Below, in pieces: positions 43,245-57,165 of a stretch of DNA of 64,000 bases. Every line of letters begins with the position of its first letter. The stretch's first letter is position 1. This stretch comes from Pseudomonas svalbardensis. Lineage in GTDB: Bacteria; Pseudomonadota; Gammaproteobacteria; Pseudomonadales; Pseudomonadaceae. Location of the stretch: contig NZ_CP125619.1 in the NCBI RefSeq assembly GCF_030053115.1, positions 6,296,062 to 6,360,061 of the forward strand, given 5' to 3'. A program made the position numbers and the translations under genes. The notes beneath the pieces were generated by a model. The model ran no database searches. It was given only the letters and a program-made list of their open reading frames with translations, and was not told where the DNA came from.

Positions 43245-45077
43245 TTATTCCACCGTCACCGACTTCGCCAGATTTCGCGGTTGGTCAACGTCAGTGCCTT
43301 TCAACACAGCAACGTAATACGAGAGCAACTGCAACGGAATGGTGTAGAGGATCGGCGACAGGATGTCGTGGATGTGCGGCATTTGCACAACATGAGTGCC
43401 TTCGCCATTGGTCATGCCAGCTTGTTCGTCTGCGAAGACGATCAGCTCGCCGCCACGGGCGCGGACTTCCTGGAGGTTGGATTTCAACTTCTCCAGCAGC
43501 TCGTTGTTCGGTGCCACGGTGACCACTGGCATGTCGTTATCCACAAGCGCCAACGGACCGTGTTTCAGCTCGCCGGCCGGATAGGCTTCGGCGTGGATGT
43601 AGGAGATTTCCTTGAGCTTGAGAGCTCCTTCCATCGCCACCGGGAATTGCGCACCACGACCGAGGAACAGGGTGTGGTTTTTCTCGGCGAACAGTTCGGC
43701 GATTTTTTCGACGGTACCGTCCATGGCCAGGGCTTCGCCGAGGCGGGTTGGCAGGCGACGCAGCTCCTCAACCAATGTGGCTTCGACGCCTTTGGCCAAC
43801 GTGCCGTGAACCTGACCCAAGGACAGAGTCAGCAGCAGCAGACCGACCAACTGAGTGGTAAAGGCTTTGGTCGAGGCCACGCCGATTTCGCGACCGGCCT
43901 GGGTCAGCAGAGTCAGATCGGACTCACGCACCAATGAGCTGATGCCGACGTTGCAAATCGCCAGGCTCGCGAGGTAACCCAACTCTTTGGCGTTACGCAG
44001 AGCGGCCAAGGTGTCGGCAGTTTCACCGGACTGGGAGATGGTCACGAATAGCGTGTCTGCCTGCACCACCACCTTGCGGTAGCGGAATTCGCTGGCGACT
44101 TCGACCTGGCACGGGATGCCGGCCAGTTCTTCGAGCCAGTAACGGGCAACCATGCCGGCGTGATAACTGGTGCCGCACGCGACGATCTGCACGTTACGCA
44201 CTTTGGCGAACAGCTCGGCCGCCTGTGGACCGAACGCTTGCACCAGCACTTGATTCTGGCTAATGCGACCTTCCAGGGTGCGCTGCACCACAGCTGGTTG
44301 CTCGTGAATTTCCTTGAGCATGAAGTGGCGGAATTCGCCCTTGTCGGCGGCTTCGGCGCCATCGCGGTACTGCACCGACTCACGTTCGACGACTTGGCCG
44401 CTAACGTCCCAGATCTGCACGCTGTCGCGGCGAATTTCGGCGATATCGCCTTCTTCCAGGTACATGAAGCGGTCAGTGACCTGGCGCAGGGCCAGCTGAT
44501 CGGAAGCCAGGAAGTTTTCACCCATGCCCAAACCGATGACCAGCGGGCTGCCGCTACGGGCGGCGACCAGACGATCCGGTTGCTGAGCGCTGATGACCGC
44601 CAGACCGTAAGCACCGTGCAGCTCTTTGACAGTAGCCTTCAGGGCCACGGTCAGATCAGGCAGATCCTTGAGTTTGTGGTTCAACAGGTGAGCAATGACT
44701 TCGGTGTCGGTGTCCGAGGTGAACACATAACCCAATGCTTTCAGTTGCTCGCGCAGGGCTTCGTGGTTCTCGATGATGCCGTTGTGCACCACCGCCAGAT
44801 CACCGGAGAAATGCGGGTGAGCGTTGCGCTCGCACGGCGCGCCGTGAGTGGCCCAGCGGGTGTGGGCGATACCCAGGCGGCCGACCAGCGGTTCTTCGGC
44901 CAGCGCCAGTTCCAATTCACTGACCTTGCCCGGACGTCGCAGACGCTCGAGCTTTTGGTCATGGGTGTAGACCGCTACACCGGCACTGTCATAGCCACGG
45001 TATTCGAGGCGTTTCAGGCCTTCGAGCAAAATGGCGGTGATATTACGTTCTGCGACTGCGCCGACAATTCCACACAT
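43245..45077 (-). CDS. glmS: glutamine-fructose-6-phosphate aminotransferase
   Basis: 610 residues; makes glucosamine-6-phosphate, the first step towards peptidoglycan and LPS amino sugars. N-terminal nucleophile MCGIVGAV (Cys1 after Met removal), the glutaminase domain to about residue 240, then two SIS sugar domains ([38 protein letters not shown]) and the end [11 protein letters not shown] that TnsD-type proteins recognise. AGGAGA precedes the ATG. glmR ends just ahead of it. The 3' end is the attTn7 target used by the neighbouring element. Confidence 0.98.
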   Translation of the reverse strand: MCGIVGAVAERNITAILLEGLKRLEYRGYDSAGVAVYTHDQKLERLRRPGKVSELELALAEEPLVGRLGIAHTRWATHGAPCERNAHPHFSGDLAVVHNGIIENHEALREQLKALGYVFTSDTDTEVIAHLLNHKLKDLPDLTVALKATVKELHGAYGLAVISAQQPDRLVAARSGSPLVIGLGMGENFLASDQLALRQVTDRFMYLEEGDIAEIRRDSVQIWDVSGQVVERESVQYRDGAEAADKGEFRHFMLKEIHEQPAVVQRTLEGRISQNQVLVQAFGPQAAELFAKVRNVQIVACGTSYHAGMVARYWLEELAGIPCQVEVASEFRYRKVVVQADTLFVTISQSGETADTLAALRNAKELGYLASLAICNVGISSLVRESDLTLLTQAGREIGVASTKAFTTQLVGLLLLTLSLGQVHGTLAKGVEATLVEELRRLPTRLGEALAMDGTVEKIAELFAEKNHTLFLGRGAQFPVAMEGALKLKEISYIHAEAYPAGELKHGPLALVDNDMPVVTVAPNNELLEKLKSNLQEVRARGGELIVFADEQAGMTNGEGTHVVQMPHIHDILSPILYTIPLQLLSYYVAVLKGTDVDQPRNLAKSVTVE

Positions 45078-45078
45078 G

Positions 45079-45855
45079 CTATTTCTCCTGACTGACAGCC
45101 GCGAGGATCAAGTTGATTCCGCGAGCCTGAATCTGATCCCGTGCCTCAAGCGGCAGGCGATCATCGGTGATAAGGGTATGGACGCTGCTCCAGGGCAGCT
45201 CCAGGTTGGGAATCTTGCGGCCGATCTTGTCGGCCTCCACCATGACAACCACCTCCCGGGCGACTTCAGCCATGACTCGGCTCAGTCCCAGCAGTTCGTT
45301 GAAGGTGGTGGTACCGCGAACCAAGTCGATGCCATCGGCACCGATGAACAACTGGTCGAAATCGTAAGAGCGTAGGACCTGCTCCGCCACCTGCCCCTGA
45401 AAGGACTCAGAATGCGGGTCCCAGGTGCCGCCGGTCATCAACAGCACCGGCTCATGCTCAAGTTCGCTCAAGGCATTGGCGACATGCAGGGAGTTGGTCA
45501 TCACGACCAAGCCCGGCTGCTGGCCGAGTTCCGGAATCATCGCTGCCGTGGTGCTGCCGCTGTCGATGATGATCCGCGCATGCTCGCGAATTCGTGTCAC
45601 GGCAGCGCGGGCGATGGCCTGCTTGTATTTGGACACCGGTTGACCAAGGTCGGCCACCAGCTCTTGAGGCAGGGTGATCGCCCCGCCATAGCGGCGCAGC
45701 AGCAAGCCGTTGCTCTCAAGCGCCGCGAGATCCTTGCGGATCGTAACTTCCGACGTTTCGAAGCGCTTGGCCAGCTCATCCACACTGACTTCGCCCTGCT
45801 CATTGAGCAAGGCGAGGATGTTGTGACGCCGTTGAGGTGTATTGCGTTTCGACAT
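45079..45855 (-). CDS. glmR: DeoR/GlpR-family regulator (GlmR-like)
   Basis: 258 residues from ATG 45855 ([17 protein letters not shown]); the frame stays open to 45897 without a better start. DeoR-type helix-turn-helix ([38 protein letters not shown]) and a sugar-phosphate-binding C-terminal domain ([24 protein letters not shown]). The stop TAG is 1 bp from the glmS ATG, and its 3' end carries the glmS ribosome site, so control of amino-sugar synthesis is the likely role. Confidence 0.88.
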   Translation of the reverse strand: MSKRNTPQRRHNILALLNEQGEVSVDELAKRFETSEVTIRKDLAALESNGLLLRRYGGAITLPQELVADLGQPVSKYKQAIARAAVTRIREHARIIIDSGSTTAAMIPELGQQPGLVVMTNSLHVANALSELEHEPVLLMTGGTWDPHSESFQGQVAEQVLRSYDFDQLFIGADGIDLVRGTTTFNELLGLSRVMAEVAREVVVMVEADKIGRKIPNLELPWSSVHTLITDDRLPLEARDQIQARGINLILAAVSQEK

Positions 45856-45964
45856 GACTTGGTAAGTTTCGATTCGAAAGATAACGGAAGCAATCAAAAC
45901 CTATTGGCGAAACTTCGTCAAGCGTGGGGCGATAAAAAAGACCTGTGGATAAAAGCATCGAGGG

Positions 45965-46030
45965 CAAGCCTTGCTCCTACAGGTCCGCGTCGTTCACACA
46001 TTGCGCTAAAACCTGTAGGAGCAAGGCTTG
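45965..46030. repeat. inverted pair of REP-like repeats
   Basis: CAAGCCTTGCTCCTACAGGT and its reverse complement at 46011-46030, separated by 26 bp, between glmR and glmU. Confidence 0.85.
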
Positions 46031-46074
46031 TCCGCGATTGCTATCTCAAGGACGCCAAATTAACTGTGGATAAC

Positions 46075-47442
46075 TTAGCCCTTCTTGATTTTCTCAGGCC
46101 GCTTCCAACCATCGATATTCTTCTGCCGCGCACGGCCCACAGCCAACTGCGCGTTATCCACATTCTGCGTAATGGTCGAACCCGCCGCCGTGGTCGCACC
46201 TGAAGAGATATCCACAGGGGCAACCAACGAGTTGTTGGAACCGATGAACACATCTTCACCCAGCACGGTTTTCCACTTATTGGCACCGTCGTAGTTGCAG
46301 GTGATGGTGCCCGCGCCGATGTTGGTACGCGCGCCGATCTCGGCGTCACCCAGATAGGTCAGATGACCGGCCTTGGCGCCCTCGCCGAGATGAGCGTTTT
46401 TCAACTCAACAAAGTTACCCACATGCGCTCGTGCTTCCAGCACGGTACCTGGACGCAAACGGGCGAACGGGCCGGCATCGCTGTCTTCGCCGAGAATCGC
46501 GCCTTCGATGTGGCTGTTGGCCTTGATCACCACACCTTTGCGCAGGGTGCTGTCCTTGATCACGCAGTTCGGACCGATCACCACGTCGTCCTCGATAACG
46601 ACATTGCCTTCGAGGATCACGTTGATGTCGATCAGCACGTCGCGGCCGACGGTGATTTCACCGCGCACATCAAAACGAGCCGGGTCACGCAGGGTCACGC
46701 CCTGAGCCATCAACCGACGACCAGCGCGCAGCTGATAGTGACGCTCAAGCTCGGAAAGCTGCTTGCGGTCGTTAGCGCCCTGCACTTCCATGGCGTCATG
46801 CGGTTGCTCGGTGGCCACCACCAGACCGTCGCTGACTGCCATCGCGATCACGTCGGTCAGGTAGTACTCGCCCTGGGCGTTGTTGTTCGAAAGACGGCTC
46901 ATCCAGCCACCCAATTGCGCGAACGGCAGCGCCAGAATGCCGGTGTTGCCTTCAGTGATCGCTCGTTCGGCTTCGTTGGCGTCTTTCTGCTCGACGATGG
47001 CAGTCACTTTGCCGTCAGTATTGCGGACGATGCGGCCATAGCCGGTCGGGTCGTCCAGTTCTACTGTCAACAAACCCAGTTGCTGCGGCGCTACTTGCTT
47101 GAGCAGACGCTGCAGGGTCTCGACTTCGATCAATGGCACGTCACCATAAAGAATCAGGACGGTGTCGGACTTAATGAAAGGCACCGCTTGAGCAACGGCG
47201 TGGCCAGTCCCAAGCTGTTTGTCCTGCAGGACGAAATTCAGATCATCAGCCGCCAGACGCTCGCGCACTGCATCGGCGCCATGGCCAATCACTACATGGA
47301 TGCGCTGTGGATCAAGTTGCCGGGCGCTGTGGATAACATGGCCGAGCATCGAGTTGCCGGCAATCGGATGCAGAACCTTCGGCAAAGCCGATCGCATGCG
47401 AGTGCCCTGACCAGCAGCGAGGATAACAATTTCTAAAGACAT
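46075..47442 (-). CDS. glmU: bifunctional GlmU: glucosamine-1-phosphate acetyltransferase / UDP-GlcNAc pyrophosphorylase
   Basis: 455 residues, standard length. N-terminal nucleotidyltransferase ([38 protein letters not shown]) and a C-terminal left-handed beta-helix acetyltransferase with hexapeptide repeats ([35 protein letters not shown]) and [17 protein letters not shown]. It completes UDP-GlcNAc synthesis begun by GlmS. It sits after the atp operon terminator, so it has its own promoter in the 116-bp gap. Confidence 0.98.
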   Translation of the reverse strand: MSLEIVILAAGQGTRMRSALPKVLHPIAGNSMLGHVIHSARQLDPQRIHVVIGHGADAVRERLAADDLNFVLQDKQLGTGHAVAQAVPFIKSDTVLILYGDVPLIEVETLQRLLKQVAPQQLGLLTVELDDPTGYGRIVRNTDGKVTAIVEQKDANEAERAITEGNTGILALPFAQLGGWMSRLSNNNAQGEYYLTDVIAMAVSDGLVVATEQPHDAMEVQGANDRKQLSELERHYQLRAGRRLMAQGVTLRDPARFDVRGEITVGRDVLIDINVILEGNVVIEDDVVIGPNCVIKDSTLRKGVVIKANSHIEGAILGEDSDAGPFARLRPGTVLEARAHVGNFVELKNAHLGEGAKAGHLTYLGDAEIGARTNIGAGTITCNYDGANKWKTVLGEDVFIGSNNSLVAPVDISSGATTAAGSTITQNVDNAQLAVGRARQKNIDGWKRPEKIKKG

Positions 47443-47502
47443 GACTGGCTACCAATCCTGGGTGGTCAGCGGCTGCGACCAGGTTATGAATATCTAAAAA
47501 GA

Positions 47503-47530
47503 AAAAAGGGTAGCCGAGGCTACCCTTTTT
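47503..47530 (-). terminator. terminator of the atp operon
   Basis: AAAAAGGGTAGCC and GGCTACCCTTTTT form a 13-bp perfect stem with a 2-nt centre. It is bidirectional in form and lies 28 bp after atpC. Confidence 0.93.
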
Positions 47531-47558
47531 AATCAATCGCACAACAAGCAGTGGCCTA

Positions 47559-47984
47559 TTAGTGGCCGAACTTCTTGCGGATCTGCTGGACGGTGCGCAG
47601 CTGAGCTGCAGCCTCGGCCAGACGTGCGGCAGCAGAACCGTAATCGAATTCTGCGCCACGGTCATGCAAGGCCTTCTCGGCAGCCTTAACGGCTTCCTGA
47701 GCGGAGGCTTCGTCCAGGTCGGCGGCACGTTGCACAGTGTCGGCAAGTACCTTGACCATGTTCGGCTGAACCTCGAGGAAACCGCCAGAGATGTAATACA
47801 CCTCCTCTTCCCCGCCCTGCTTGATCAGGCGGATCGGGCCCGGCTTGAGATTAGTGATCAGCGGCGCGTGACCCAGGGCGATACCAAGATCACCCAGTGC
47901 ACCGTGCGCAACCACCATCTCGACCAGGCCGGAGAAGATTTCCCCTTCCGCGCTGACGATATCGCAATGGACTGTCATAGCCAT
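47559..47984 (-). CDS. atpC: ATP synthase F1 epsilon subunit
   Basis: 141 residues. The N-terminal beta-sandwich ([42 protein letters not shown]) and C-terminal helical hairpin are as in other epsilon subunits. Part of the rotor stalk and an intrinsic inhibitor. Last gene of the operon, 45 bp after atpD. Confidence 0.97.
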   Translation of the reverse strand: MAMTVHCDIVSAEGEIFSGLVEMVVAHGALGDLGIALGHAPLITNLKPGPIRLIKQGGEEEVYYISGGFLEVQPNMVKVLADTVQRAADLDEASAQEAVKAAEKALHDRGAEFDYGSAAARLAEAAAQLRTVQQIRKKFGH

Positions 47985-48029
47985 CTGATTGCCTCAACCT
48001 AAATTAGCGCCCGTTGCCGGGCGCCGGGA

Positions 48030-49436
<1,407 letters not shown>

Positions 49437-50297
49437 TTAAACCGCGGCAGCGCCGCCGACGATTTCCGAGATCTCTTGGGTGATCGCAGCCTGACGCGCC
49501 TTGTTGTAGACCAGCTGCAAATCGCTGATCAAATCACCGGCGTTGTCGGTAGCGTTCTTCATCGCGATCATCCGCGCAGCTTGTTCAGCCGCGTTGTTCT
49601 CGACCACCGCCTGGTAGACCTGCGACTCAACGTAACGGACCATCAAGCCGTCAAGCAGCTCTTTAGCGTCCGGTTCGTAGAGATAGTCCCAGTGGTGCTT
49701 GAGTGATTGATCCGCGGTTGCCTCCAGTGGAATCAACTGCTCCACAGTAGGCTGTTGCGTCATGGTGTTGATGAACTTGTTGGACACCACGGACAGGCGA
49801 TCAATACGGCCGTCCAGGTAGGCATCCAGCATCACCTTGACGCTGCCAATCAGATCATTGATCGACGGCTCTTCACCCAAGTGGCTGATAGCTGCAACGA
49901 CGTTACCGCCGAAGTTGCGGAAGAAAGCCGCACCCTTGCTACCAACAACACACAGATCGATCTCGACGCCGTTATCGCGGTTTACCGCCATGTCCTTGAC
50001 CAGGGCCTTGAACAGGTTGGTGTTCAAGCCACCACACAGACCACGGTCACTGCTCACTACGACATAACCGACGCGCTTGATTTCACGCTCGATCATGAAG
50101 GGGTGGCGATATTCCGGGTTAGCGTTGGCCAAATGACCAATAACCTGGCGGATGCGCTCCGCGTAAGGACGGCTAGCAGCCATGCGCATTTGTGCCTTGC
50201 GCATTTTACTGACCGCCACTTTTTCCATGGCGCTGGTAATCTTTTGCGTGCTTTTGATGCTCGCAATCTTACTGCGAATCTCTTTTGCGCCTGCCAT
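49437..50297 (-). CDS. atpG: ATP synthase F1 gamma subunit
   Basis: 286 residues; the rotating central shaft. Conserved ends: [36 protein letters not shown] and [40 protein letters not shown], which form the coiled coil. Between atpA and atpD in the standard order. Confidence 0.98.
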   Translation of the reverse strand: MAGAKEIRSKIASIKSTQKITSAMEKVAVSKMRKAQMRMAASRPYAERIRQVIGHLANANPEYRHPFMIEREIKRVGYVVVSSDRGLCGGLNTNLFKALVKDMAVNRDNGVEIDLCVVGSKGAAFFRNFGGNVVAAISHLGEEPSINDLIGSVKVMLDAYLDGRIDRLSVVSNKFINTMTQQPTVEQLIPLEATADQSLKHHWDYLYEPDAKELLDGLMVRYVESQVYQAVVENNAAEQAARMIAMKNATDNAGDLISDLQLVYNKARQAAITQEISEIVGGAAAV

Positions 50298-50347
50298 GTA
50301 ACACCTATCAGGTTAGCAAGCGGGAGCCTTGCGGCTCCCGCTGCGGC

Positions 50348-51892
50348 TTACCAGGTTTGGGTGGCCTTGAACTTCTCGATACCGGCTTTCATGCCAGCGT
50401 CGATTTCGTCATTGAAGTCACCCTTCACGTTGATCTTCGCCATCAATTCGGCGTGATCGCGGTTGAAGAAAGCAATCAGCGCTTGTTCGAAGCTGCCGAT
50501 CTTGGCGATTTCAACGTCAGTCAGGAACCCACGCTCAGCGGCATACAGCGACAGCGCCATGTCAGCGATCGACATTGGTGCGTATTGCTTCTGCTTCATC
50601 AGCTCGGTAACGCGCTGACCATGCTCAAGTTGCTTACGGGTCGCTTCGTCCAGGTCAGAAGCGAACTGGGCGAATGCCGCCAGTTCACGGTACTGAGCCA
50701 GAGCGGTACGGATACCACCGGAGAGCTTCTTGATGATCTTGGTCTGAGCGGCACCACCCACACGGGATACCGAAACACCGGCGTTCACAGCAGGACGGAT
50801 CCCGGAGTTGAACATGGCCGATTCCAGGAAGATCTGACCGTCGGTGATGGAAATCACGTTGGTCGGAACGAACGCGGAAACGTCGCCAGCCTGGGTTTCG
50901 ATGATCGGCAGTGCGGTCAGGGAACCGGTTTTGCCGGTCACTGCGCCGTTGGTGAACTTCTCTACGTACTCTTCCGAAACGCGGGATGCGCGCTCCAGCA
51001 GACGGGAGTGGAGATAGAACACGTCGCCTGGGTAAGCTTCACGGCCTGGTGGACGGCGCAGCAGCAGGGAAATCTGGCGGTAAGCCACTGCTTGCTTGGA
51101 CAGATCGTCATAAACGATCAGCGCGTCTTCACCGCGGTCGCGGAAGAATTCACCCATGGTGCAACCGGAGTACGGTGCCAGGAACTGCAGTGCTGCAGAT
51201 TCCGAAGCGCTCGCGGCAACGACGATGGTGTTAGCCAGTGCGCCGTTTTCTTCCAGTTTGCGAACCACGTTAGCGATGGTCGATTGTTTCTGACCGATAG
51301 CTACGTAGACGCAGAAAATACCGCTGTTTTTCTGGTTGATGATCGCGTCGATCGCCAGAGCGGTTTTACCGATCTGACGGTCACCGATGATCAGCTCACG
51401 CTGGCCACGGCCGACAGGAATCATGGCATCGACAGCCTTGTAGCCAGTCTGTACAGGCTGGTCTACCGACTTACGCCAGATCACGCCTGGAGCAACTTTC
51501 TCGACCGCATCGGTCTCGGTGTTGTTCAGCGGACCTTTGCCGTCAACTGGGTTACCCAGTGCGTCGACTACGCGCCCCAGCAGTTCCTTACCAACCGGAA
51601 CTTCGAGGATGCGGCCAGTGCACTTGGCGCTCATGCCTTCAGCCAGAGACTGGTAAGAGCCCAATACAACGGCACCTACAGAGTCTTGCTCAAGGTTGAG
51701 AGCCATACCGAAGACGCCGCCCGGAAACTCGATCATCTCGCCGTACATTACGTCGGCCAGACCGTGAATCCGCACGATACCGTCAGATACGCTGACGACA
51801 GTGCCTTCGTTACGGGCTTGGGAGGTCACATCGAGCTTGTCGATGCGGCCCTTGATAATTTCACTTATTTCGGAAGGATTGAGTTGCTGCAT
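50348..51892 (-). CDS. atpA: ATP synthase F1 alpha subunit
   Basis: 514 residues; regulatory nucleotide-binding subunit. P-loop [19 protein letters not shown], the alpha-specific Arg finger region [22 protein letters not shown], and N-terminal [16 protein letters not shown]. It follows atpH by 21 bp. Confidence 0.98.
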   Translation of the reverse strand: MQQLNPSEISEIIKGRIDKLDVTSQARNEGTVVSVSDGIVRIHGLADVMYGEMIEFPGGVFGMALNLEQDSVGAVVLGSYQSLAEGMSAKCTGRILEVPVGKELLGRVVDALGNPVDGKGPLNNTETDAVEKVAPGVIWRKSVDQPVQTGYKAVDAMIPVGRGQRELIIGDRQIGKTALAIDAIINQKNSGIFCVYVAIGQKQSTIANVVRKLEENGALANTIVVAASASESAALQFLAPYSGCTMGEFFRDRGEDALIVYDDLSKQAVAYRQISLLLRRPPGREAYPGDVFYLHSRLLERASRVSEEYVEKFTNGAVTGKTGSLTALPIIETQAGDVSAFVPTNVISITDGQIFLESAMFNSGIRPAVNAGVSVSRVGGAAQTKIIKKLSGGIRTALAQYRELAAFAQFASDLDEATRKQLEHGQRVTELMKQKQYAPMSIADMALSLYAAERGFLTDVEIAKIGSFEQALIAFFNRDHAELMAKINVKGDFNDEIDAGMKAGIEKFKATQTW

Positions 51893-51913
51893 TGCTCTGC
51901 TGCCCCTTCAAAC

Positions 51914-52450
51914 TCAAGATTTCAATGCTTCGGCAAGGTTCGCGAGTTTGCCGCGAACCGAGCCATCGATTACCAGGTCGCCGGCGCGGATGACAATGCC
52001 CCCAATAAGGGATTTGTCTTCCTCGACTTGCAGGCGCACTTCCCGGTTGAGTCGTGCACTGAGAACCTTGGCGAGTTTGTCTTGCTGTTCTTGGTTCAAT
52101 GCAAAAGCACTGGTGACTTCAACGTCTACCGATTTCTCTTGTTCGGCCTTGTACAGGTCAAACAGAGCGGCGATCTCCGGCAACAGCGGGAGACGGTCGT
52201 TTTCGGCAACGACGTTAATGAAGTTCTGTGCCTTCACATCAAACTTGTCGCCGCACACGTCTATAAACGTGGCGGCCTTGTCTGCGCTCGTCAGTCGCGG
52301 GGCCTTGAGCACGCGCTGCATGGTGTCGTCTTGCGACACTGCTGCAGCCAGGCCGAGCATGGCTGACCAAGAGGCCAGTTGCTGGTGGGCCTGGGCGTGC
52401 TCGAAGGCTGCCTTAGCGTAAGGTCGGGCCAACGTGGTCAATTCTGCCAT
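51914..52450 (-). CDS. atpH: ATP synthase F1 delta subunit
   Basis: 178 residues; links F1 to the peripheral stalk. N-terminal helical bundle ([28 protein letters not shown]) and the C-terminal signature [27 protein letters not shown]. Confidence 0.97.
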   Translation of the reverse strand: MAELTTLARPYAKAAFEHAQAHQQLASWSAMLGLAAAVSQDDTMQRVLKAPRLTSADKAATFIDVCGDKFDVKAQNFINVVAENDRLPLLPEIAALFDLYKAEQEKSVDVEVTSAFALNQEQQDKLAKVLSARLNREVRLQVEEDKSLIGGIVIRAGDLVIDGSVRGKLANLAEALKS

Positions 52451-52462
52451 GATCGCCCTCGC

Positions 52463-52933
52463 TTAAATTTCAGCAGCCAGTTTGTTTACCAGCTCCGCGT
52501 GCGCGTTTTGATCGATTGTGGCACCCAGGATCTTCTCGGCGCCGCCAACGGCCAGAGCACCCAATTGGGCACGCAGCGCGTCTTTGACACTGTTCAGTTC
52601 CTGCTCGATCTCGGCCTGAGCCTGAACCTTCACACGGTCAGCGTCGATACGGGCTTTTTCAACAGCCTCTTCGACGATCTGGTTACCGCGTTTCTTGGCT
52701 TGCTCAATGATTTCGGCTGCCTGAGCTTTTGCTTCGCGCAGTTGTTGACCCGCTTTATCTTGGGCCAACTCCAGGTCGCGAGCTGCTCGGGCGGCAGCGT
52801 CCAGTCCATCCGCGATCTTCTTCTGACGTTCGTGCAAAGCCGCGATGACCGGAGGCCACACGAACTTCATGCAAAACAGTACAAAAATGAAGAACGCAAC
52901 GGACTGGCCAATCAGGGTTGCATTAATGTTCAC
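52463..52933 (-). CDS. atpF: ATP synthase Fo b subunit
   Basis: 156 residues. One N-terminal membrane helix ([30 protein letters not shown]) and a long charged coiled coil ([33 protein letters not shown]) forming the peripheral stalk. Confidence 0.97.
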   Translation of the reverse strand: MNINATLIGQSVAFFIFVLFCMKFVWPPVIAALHERQKKIADGLDAAARAARDLELAQDKAGQQLREAKAQAAEIIEQAKKRGNQIVEEAVEKARIDADRVKVQAQAEIEQELNSVKDALRAQLGALAVGGAEKILGATIDQNAHAELVNKLAAEI

Positions 52934-52989
52934 GCCAACACCTCGCTCGTTCGTTGCACATCACACCAATTACTCGAAGGTTCGAGTAA

Positions 52990-53262
<273 letters not shown>

Positions 53263-53380
53263 TTACGTCGTATGGTTTAGGTTTTTTAGATTTTAAAGCG
53301 GTAAAACAAATCGTTTCATAGCCCTGTTCGGGCACCCACTCGTTTGACCGAGTGGGACATCAGACTAGTCGAGACTGGTC

Positions 53381-54674
<1,294 letters not shown>

Positions 54675-54822
54675 CGTTTTTGCTCCCCAATGATCGGCTG
54701 CCATAATTCAATAACTTGGCATAATTTGTGCCGACAAAATGCGCGCAGAGTATAGGGGCGGTTCTGCCCCTATTCAACTGTCAGGTAGTGATTTCCGACT
54801 GCACGCTACATGAGGAAATGTT

Positions 54823-55695
54823 TCAGCGGATGTGTGCAAGTACACCTTGAAGCTCATCCAGGGAGTTGTAACCGATCACCAACTGCCCCTTCCCCTTTTT
54901 CCCGTGGCGGATCTGCACCGCAGAGCCTAGGCGCTCAGCCAGACGCTGTTCGAGTCGAGCGATATCCGGGTCCGGCTTTACCGGTTCAGCAGGTTCCTGT
55001 TTGCCACTCAACCACTGGCGAACCAGTGCTTCAGTCTGGCGTACAGTCAGCCCCCGTGCGACAACGTGTCGCGCCCCTTCAACCTGTTGATTTTCCGGTA
55101 AACCGAGCAAAGCACGTGCATGACCCATTTCCAGGTCGCCGTGGGACAGCATGGTTTTGATGACTTCCGGCAACGCGATCAAGCGTAGCAGGTTGGCCAC
55201 GGTCACGCGGGATTTGCCCACGGCTTCGGCCACTTGTTGCTGCGTCAGCTGGAATTCCTGCTGCAAACGCTGCAAAGCCACCGCTTCTTCGATCGGATTG
55301 AGGTCTTCGCGCTGGATGTTCTCGATCAACGCCATGGCGATCGCGGTTTCATCCGGTACATCGCGAACCATTGCCGGGATGGTTTCCCGCCCAGCCTGCT
55401 GACTGGCGCGCCAGCGGCGTTCGCCGGCGATGATCTCAAATCGGCCGCTGCCGATCGGACGAACCACAATCGGCTGCATCACGCCCTGAGCCTTGATCGA
55501 CTGCGCCAGCTCTTCCAGCGCCTGAGGATCCATGTCCCGGCGCGGCTGGTACTTGCCGCGCTGGATCAGGTCCAGGGGCAGGTGCTGCAGCTCACGCTGA
55601 TCAGCCTGCACCGCTTGTTCTTCCAGCGAGCTGACAGTCGGACCACTCAGCAGTGCATCCAGTCCACGTCCGAGACCTCGTTTCTTGACGGCCAT
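54823..55695 (-). CDS. parB: chromosome-partitioning protein ParB
   Basis: 290 residues. N-terminal GLGRGLDALLSG, the CTP/DNA-binding segment (PIVVRPIGSGRFEIIAGERRWRASQQAGRETIPAMVRDV) with the GERRWRA box, a helix-turn-helix (QLTQQQVAEAVGKSRVTVANLLRLIALP) and a C-terminal dimerisation domain. It loads on parS sites near oriC and works with ParA, encoded 9 bp upstream. Confidence 0.97.
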   Translation of the reverse strand: MAVKKRGLGRGLDALLSGPTVSSLEEQAVQADQRELQHLPLDLIQRGKYQPRRDMDPQALEELAQSIKAQGVMQPIVVRPIGSGRFEIIAGERRWRASQQAGRETIPAMVRDVPDETAIAMALIENIQREDLNPIEEAVALQRLQQEFQLTQQQVAEAVGKSRVTVANLLRLIALPEVIKTMLSHGDLEMGHARALLGLPENQQVEGARHVVARGLTVRQTEALVRQWLSGKQEPAEPVKPDPDIARLEQRLAERLGSAVQIRHGKKGKGQLVIGYNSLDELQGVLAHIR

Positions 55696-55704
55696 GGGGA
55701 TTCC

Positions 55705-56502
55705 TTAAGTTGCCTGAGCAGCGGCAGTGCGTGAGTTTTTGCGTTGACGACGAACCATCTCGCCCGCCAATGCCAGATAGGCAATGGCGCCCCGCGATGA
55801 TTTGTCGTACGCCAGCGCCGGCATGCCATAGCTTGGTGCTTCAGCCAGGCGGATGTTGCGCGGAATCACCGTGTCGTAGAGCTGCTCGCCGAAGTGTTCC
55901 TTGAGCTGCGCCGAAACATCGTTCATCAGGCTCAGGCGCGGGTCATACATGGTCCGCAACAGGCCTTCGACTTTCAGGTTCGGGTTCAGCAACTCAGCGA
56001 TGCGCTTGATGTTATCCACAAGGTCGCTCAAACCTTCGAGCGCGAAGTACTCGCACTGCATGGGGATAATCACCCCGTCAGCCGCAACCAGTGCGTTTAG
56101 CGTGAGCATCGACAGCGACGGTGGGCAGTCGATCAAAATGTAATCGTAGTTTTCACGGATCGGCGCCAACGCACTGCGCAGACGGCTTTCCTTCATCTGC
56201 ATTTCCAGCAGAACCACTTCGGCCGCGGTCAGGTCGCGGTTAGCCGGCAGCAGTTGGTAACCACCGTGCTCGGAATAGTGCATGGCCTGGGCCAGATCGC
56301 ATTCGCCGATCAGCAGGTCGTAGACCGAGTTCTCCAGGCCGTGTTTATCCACACCGCTACCCATGGTGGCGTTGCCCTGTGGATCGAGATCGATCAACAG
56401 CACCCGACGCTTGGTAGCGACCAGGGAAGCTGCGAGGTTGATACAGGTGGTGGTCTTGCCCACACCACCCTTTTGGTTCGCTATCGCGAATACCTTAGCC
56501 AT
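55705..56502 (-). CDS. parA: chromosome-partitioning ATPase ParA (Soj)
   Basis: 265 residues from ATG 56502 (MAKVFAIANQKGG); a TTG 18 bp further upstream is in frame but less likely. Deviant Walker A KGGVGKTTTCINLAASL, Walker B ILIDCPPSLSMLTLNAL. It moves ParB-parS complexes during segregation. Lies between rsmG and parB as in other pseudomonads. Confidence 0.97.
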   Translation of the reverse strand: MAKVFAIANQKGGVGKTTTCINLAASLVATKRRVLLIDLDPQGNATMGSGVDKHGLENSVYDLLIGECDLAQAMHYSEHGGYQLLPANRDLTAAEVVLLEMQMKESRLRSALAPIRENYDYILIDCPPSLSMLTLNALVAADGVIIPMQCEYFALEGLSDLVDNIKRIAELLNPNLKVEGLLRTMYDPRLSLMNDVSAQLKEHFGEQLYDTVIPRNIRLAEAPSYGMPALAYDKSSRGAIAYLALAGEMVRRQRKNSRTAAAQAT

Positions 56503-56520
56503 TCTTGCTTGTGTTCCCAA

Positions 56521-57165
56521 TCATGCCGTGCGGCGCAGTATCAGCAGATGGCGTTGGCCTTGGCAACCGGGTACGGCCAGGGCGTGTTCGCTATCGAGGT
56601 GGAAGTCTGCCGGCAATGCTACCAGCTCATCGGCGGGATGAACGCCCTTCATTGCCAGCCAACGTGTATCAGCATCGCCGAGGTGGCGAGTCCAGTTGCT
56701 GAAGTTCTCCATGCTGCTGAACGCCCGGGAAATGATCCCGTTGAATGGCTGATCAGGCTGAAAAGCTTCGACGCGACTGTGGATAACTTGCAGGTTATCC
56801 AGTTTGAGTTCGAGTTTGACCTGAGTCAGGAAGCGGGTTTTCTTGCCGTTGCTGTCGAGGCAGGTCACTTGGGACTCTGGAAACAGGATGGCCAACGGAA
56901 TACCCGGCATGCCACCACCGCTGCCAACGTCCAGCCAGCGGCCGTTTTCGACGAACGACATCACGCTCAAACTATCGAGCAAGTGACGGGAAACCATTTC
57001 ATCCGGATCGCGTACGGCAGTCAGGTTGTAAGCCTTGTTCCATTTTATCAACAGGGCCAGATAACCCAGCAGATGAGCATGCTGGGTTTCTGTCAACGTG
57101 ACACCGAGCTGGCGAGCACCTGTGGATAACTCTTCTGCGTGTTGCGAGGTGACCAACGAACTCAA
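56521..57165 (-). CDS. rsmG: 16S rRNA (guanine-N7) methyltransferase RsmG
   Basis: 214 residues. SAM-binding [21 protein letters not shown], then [21 protein letters not shown] and [16 protein letters not shown]. Methylates G527 of 16S rRNA. Start overlaps the mnmG stop by 4 bp, so both are translated together. Confidence 0.96.
   Translation of the reverse strand: MSSLVTSQHAEELSTGARQLGVTLTETQHAHLLGYLALLIKWNKAYNLTAVRDPDEMVSRHLLDSLSVMSFVENGRWLDVGSGGGMPGIPLAILFPESQVTCLDSNGKKTRFLTQVKLELKLDNLQVIHSRVEAFQPDQPFNGIISRAFSSMENFSNWTRHLGDADTRWLAMKGVHPADELVALPADFHLDSEHALAVPGCQGQRHLLILRRTA

Noticed and set aside
50285..52366. Plus-strand open frame of 693 codons.
   Set aside because: Antisense shadow of atpA and atpH, caused by GC-rich codon bias; the same applies to long plus frames over glmS, atpD and mnmG.
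54823..57165. parS sites (TGTTTCACGTGAAACA type) near parAB.
   Set aside because: No full match noticed in this stretch by eye; they may lie elsewhere near oriC.
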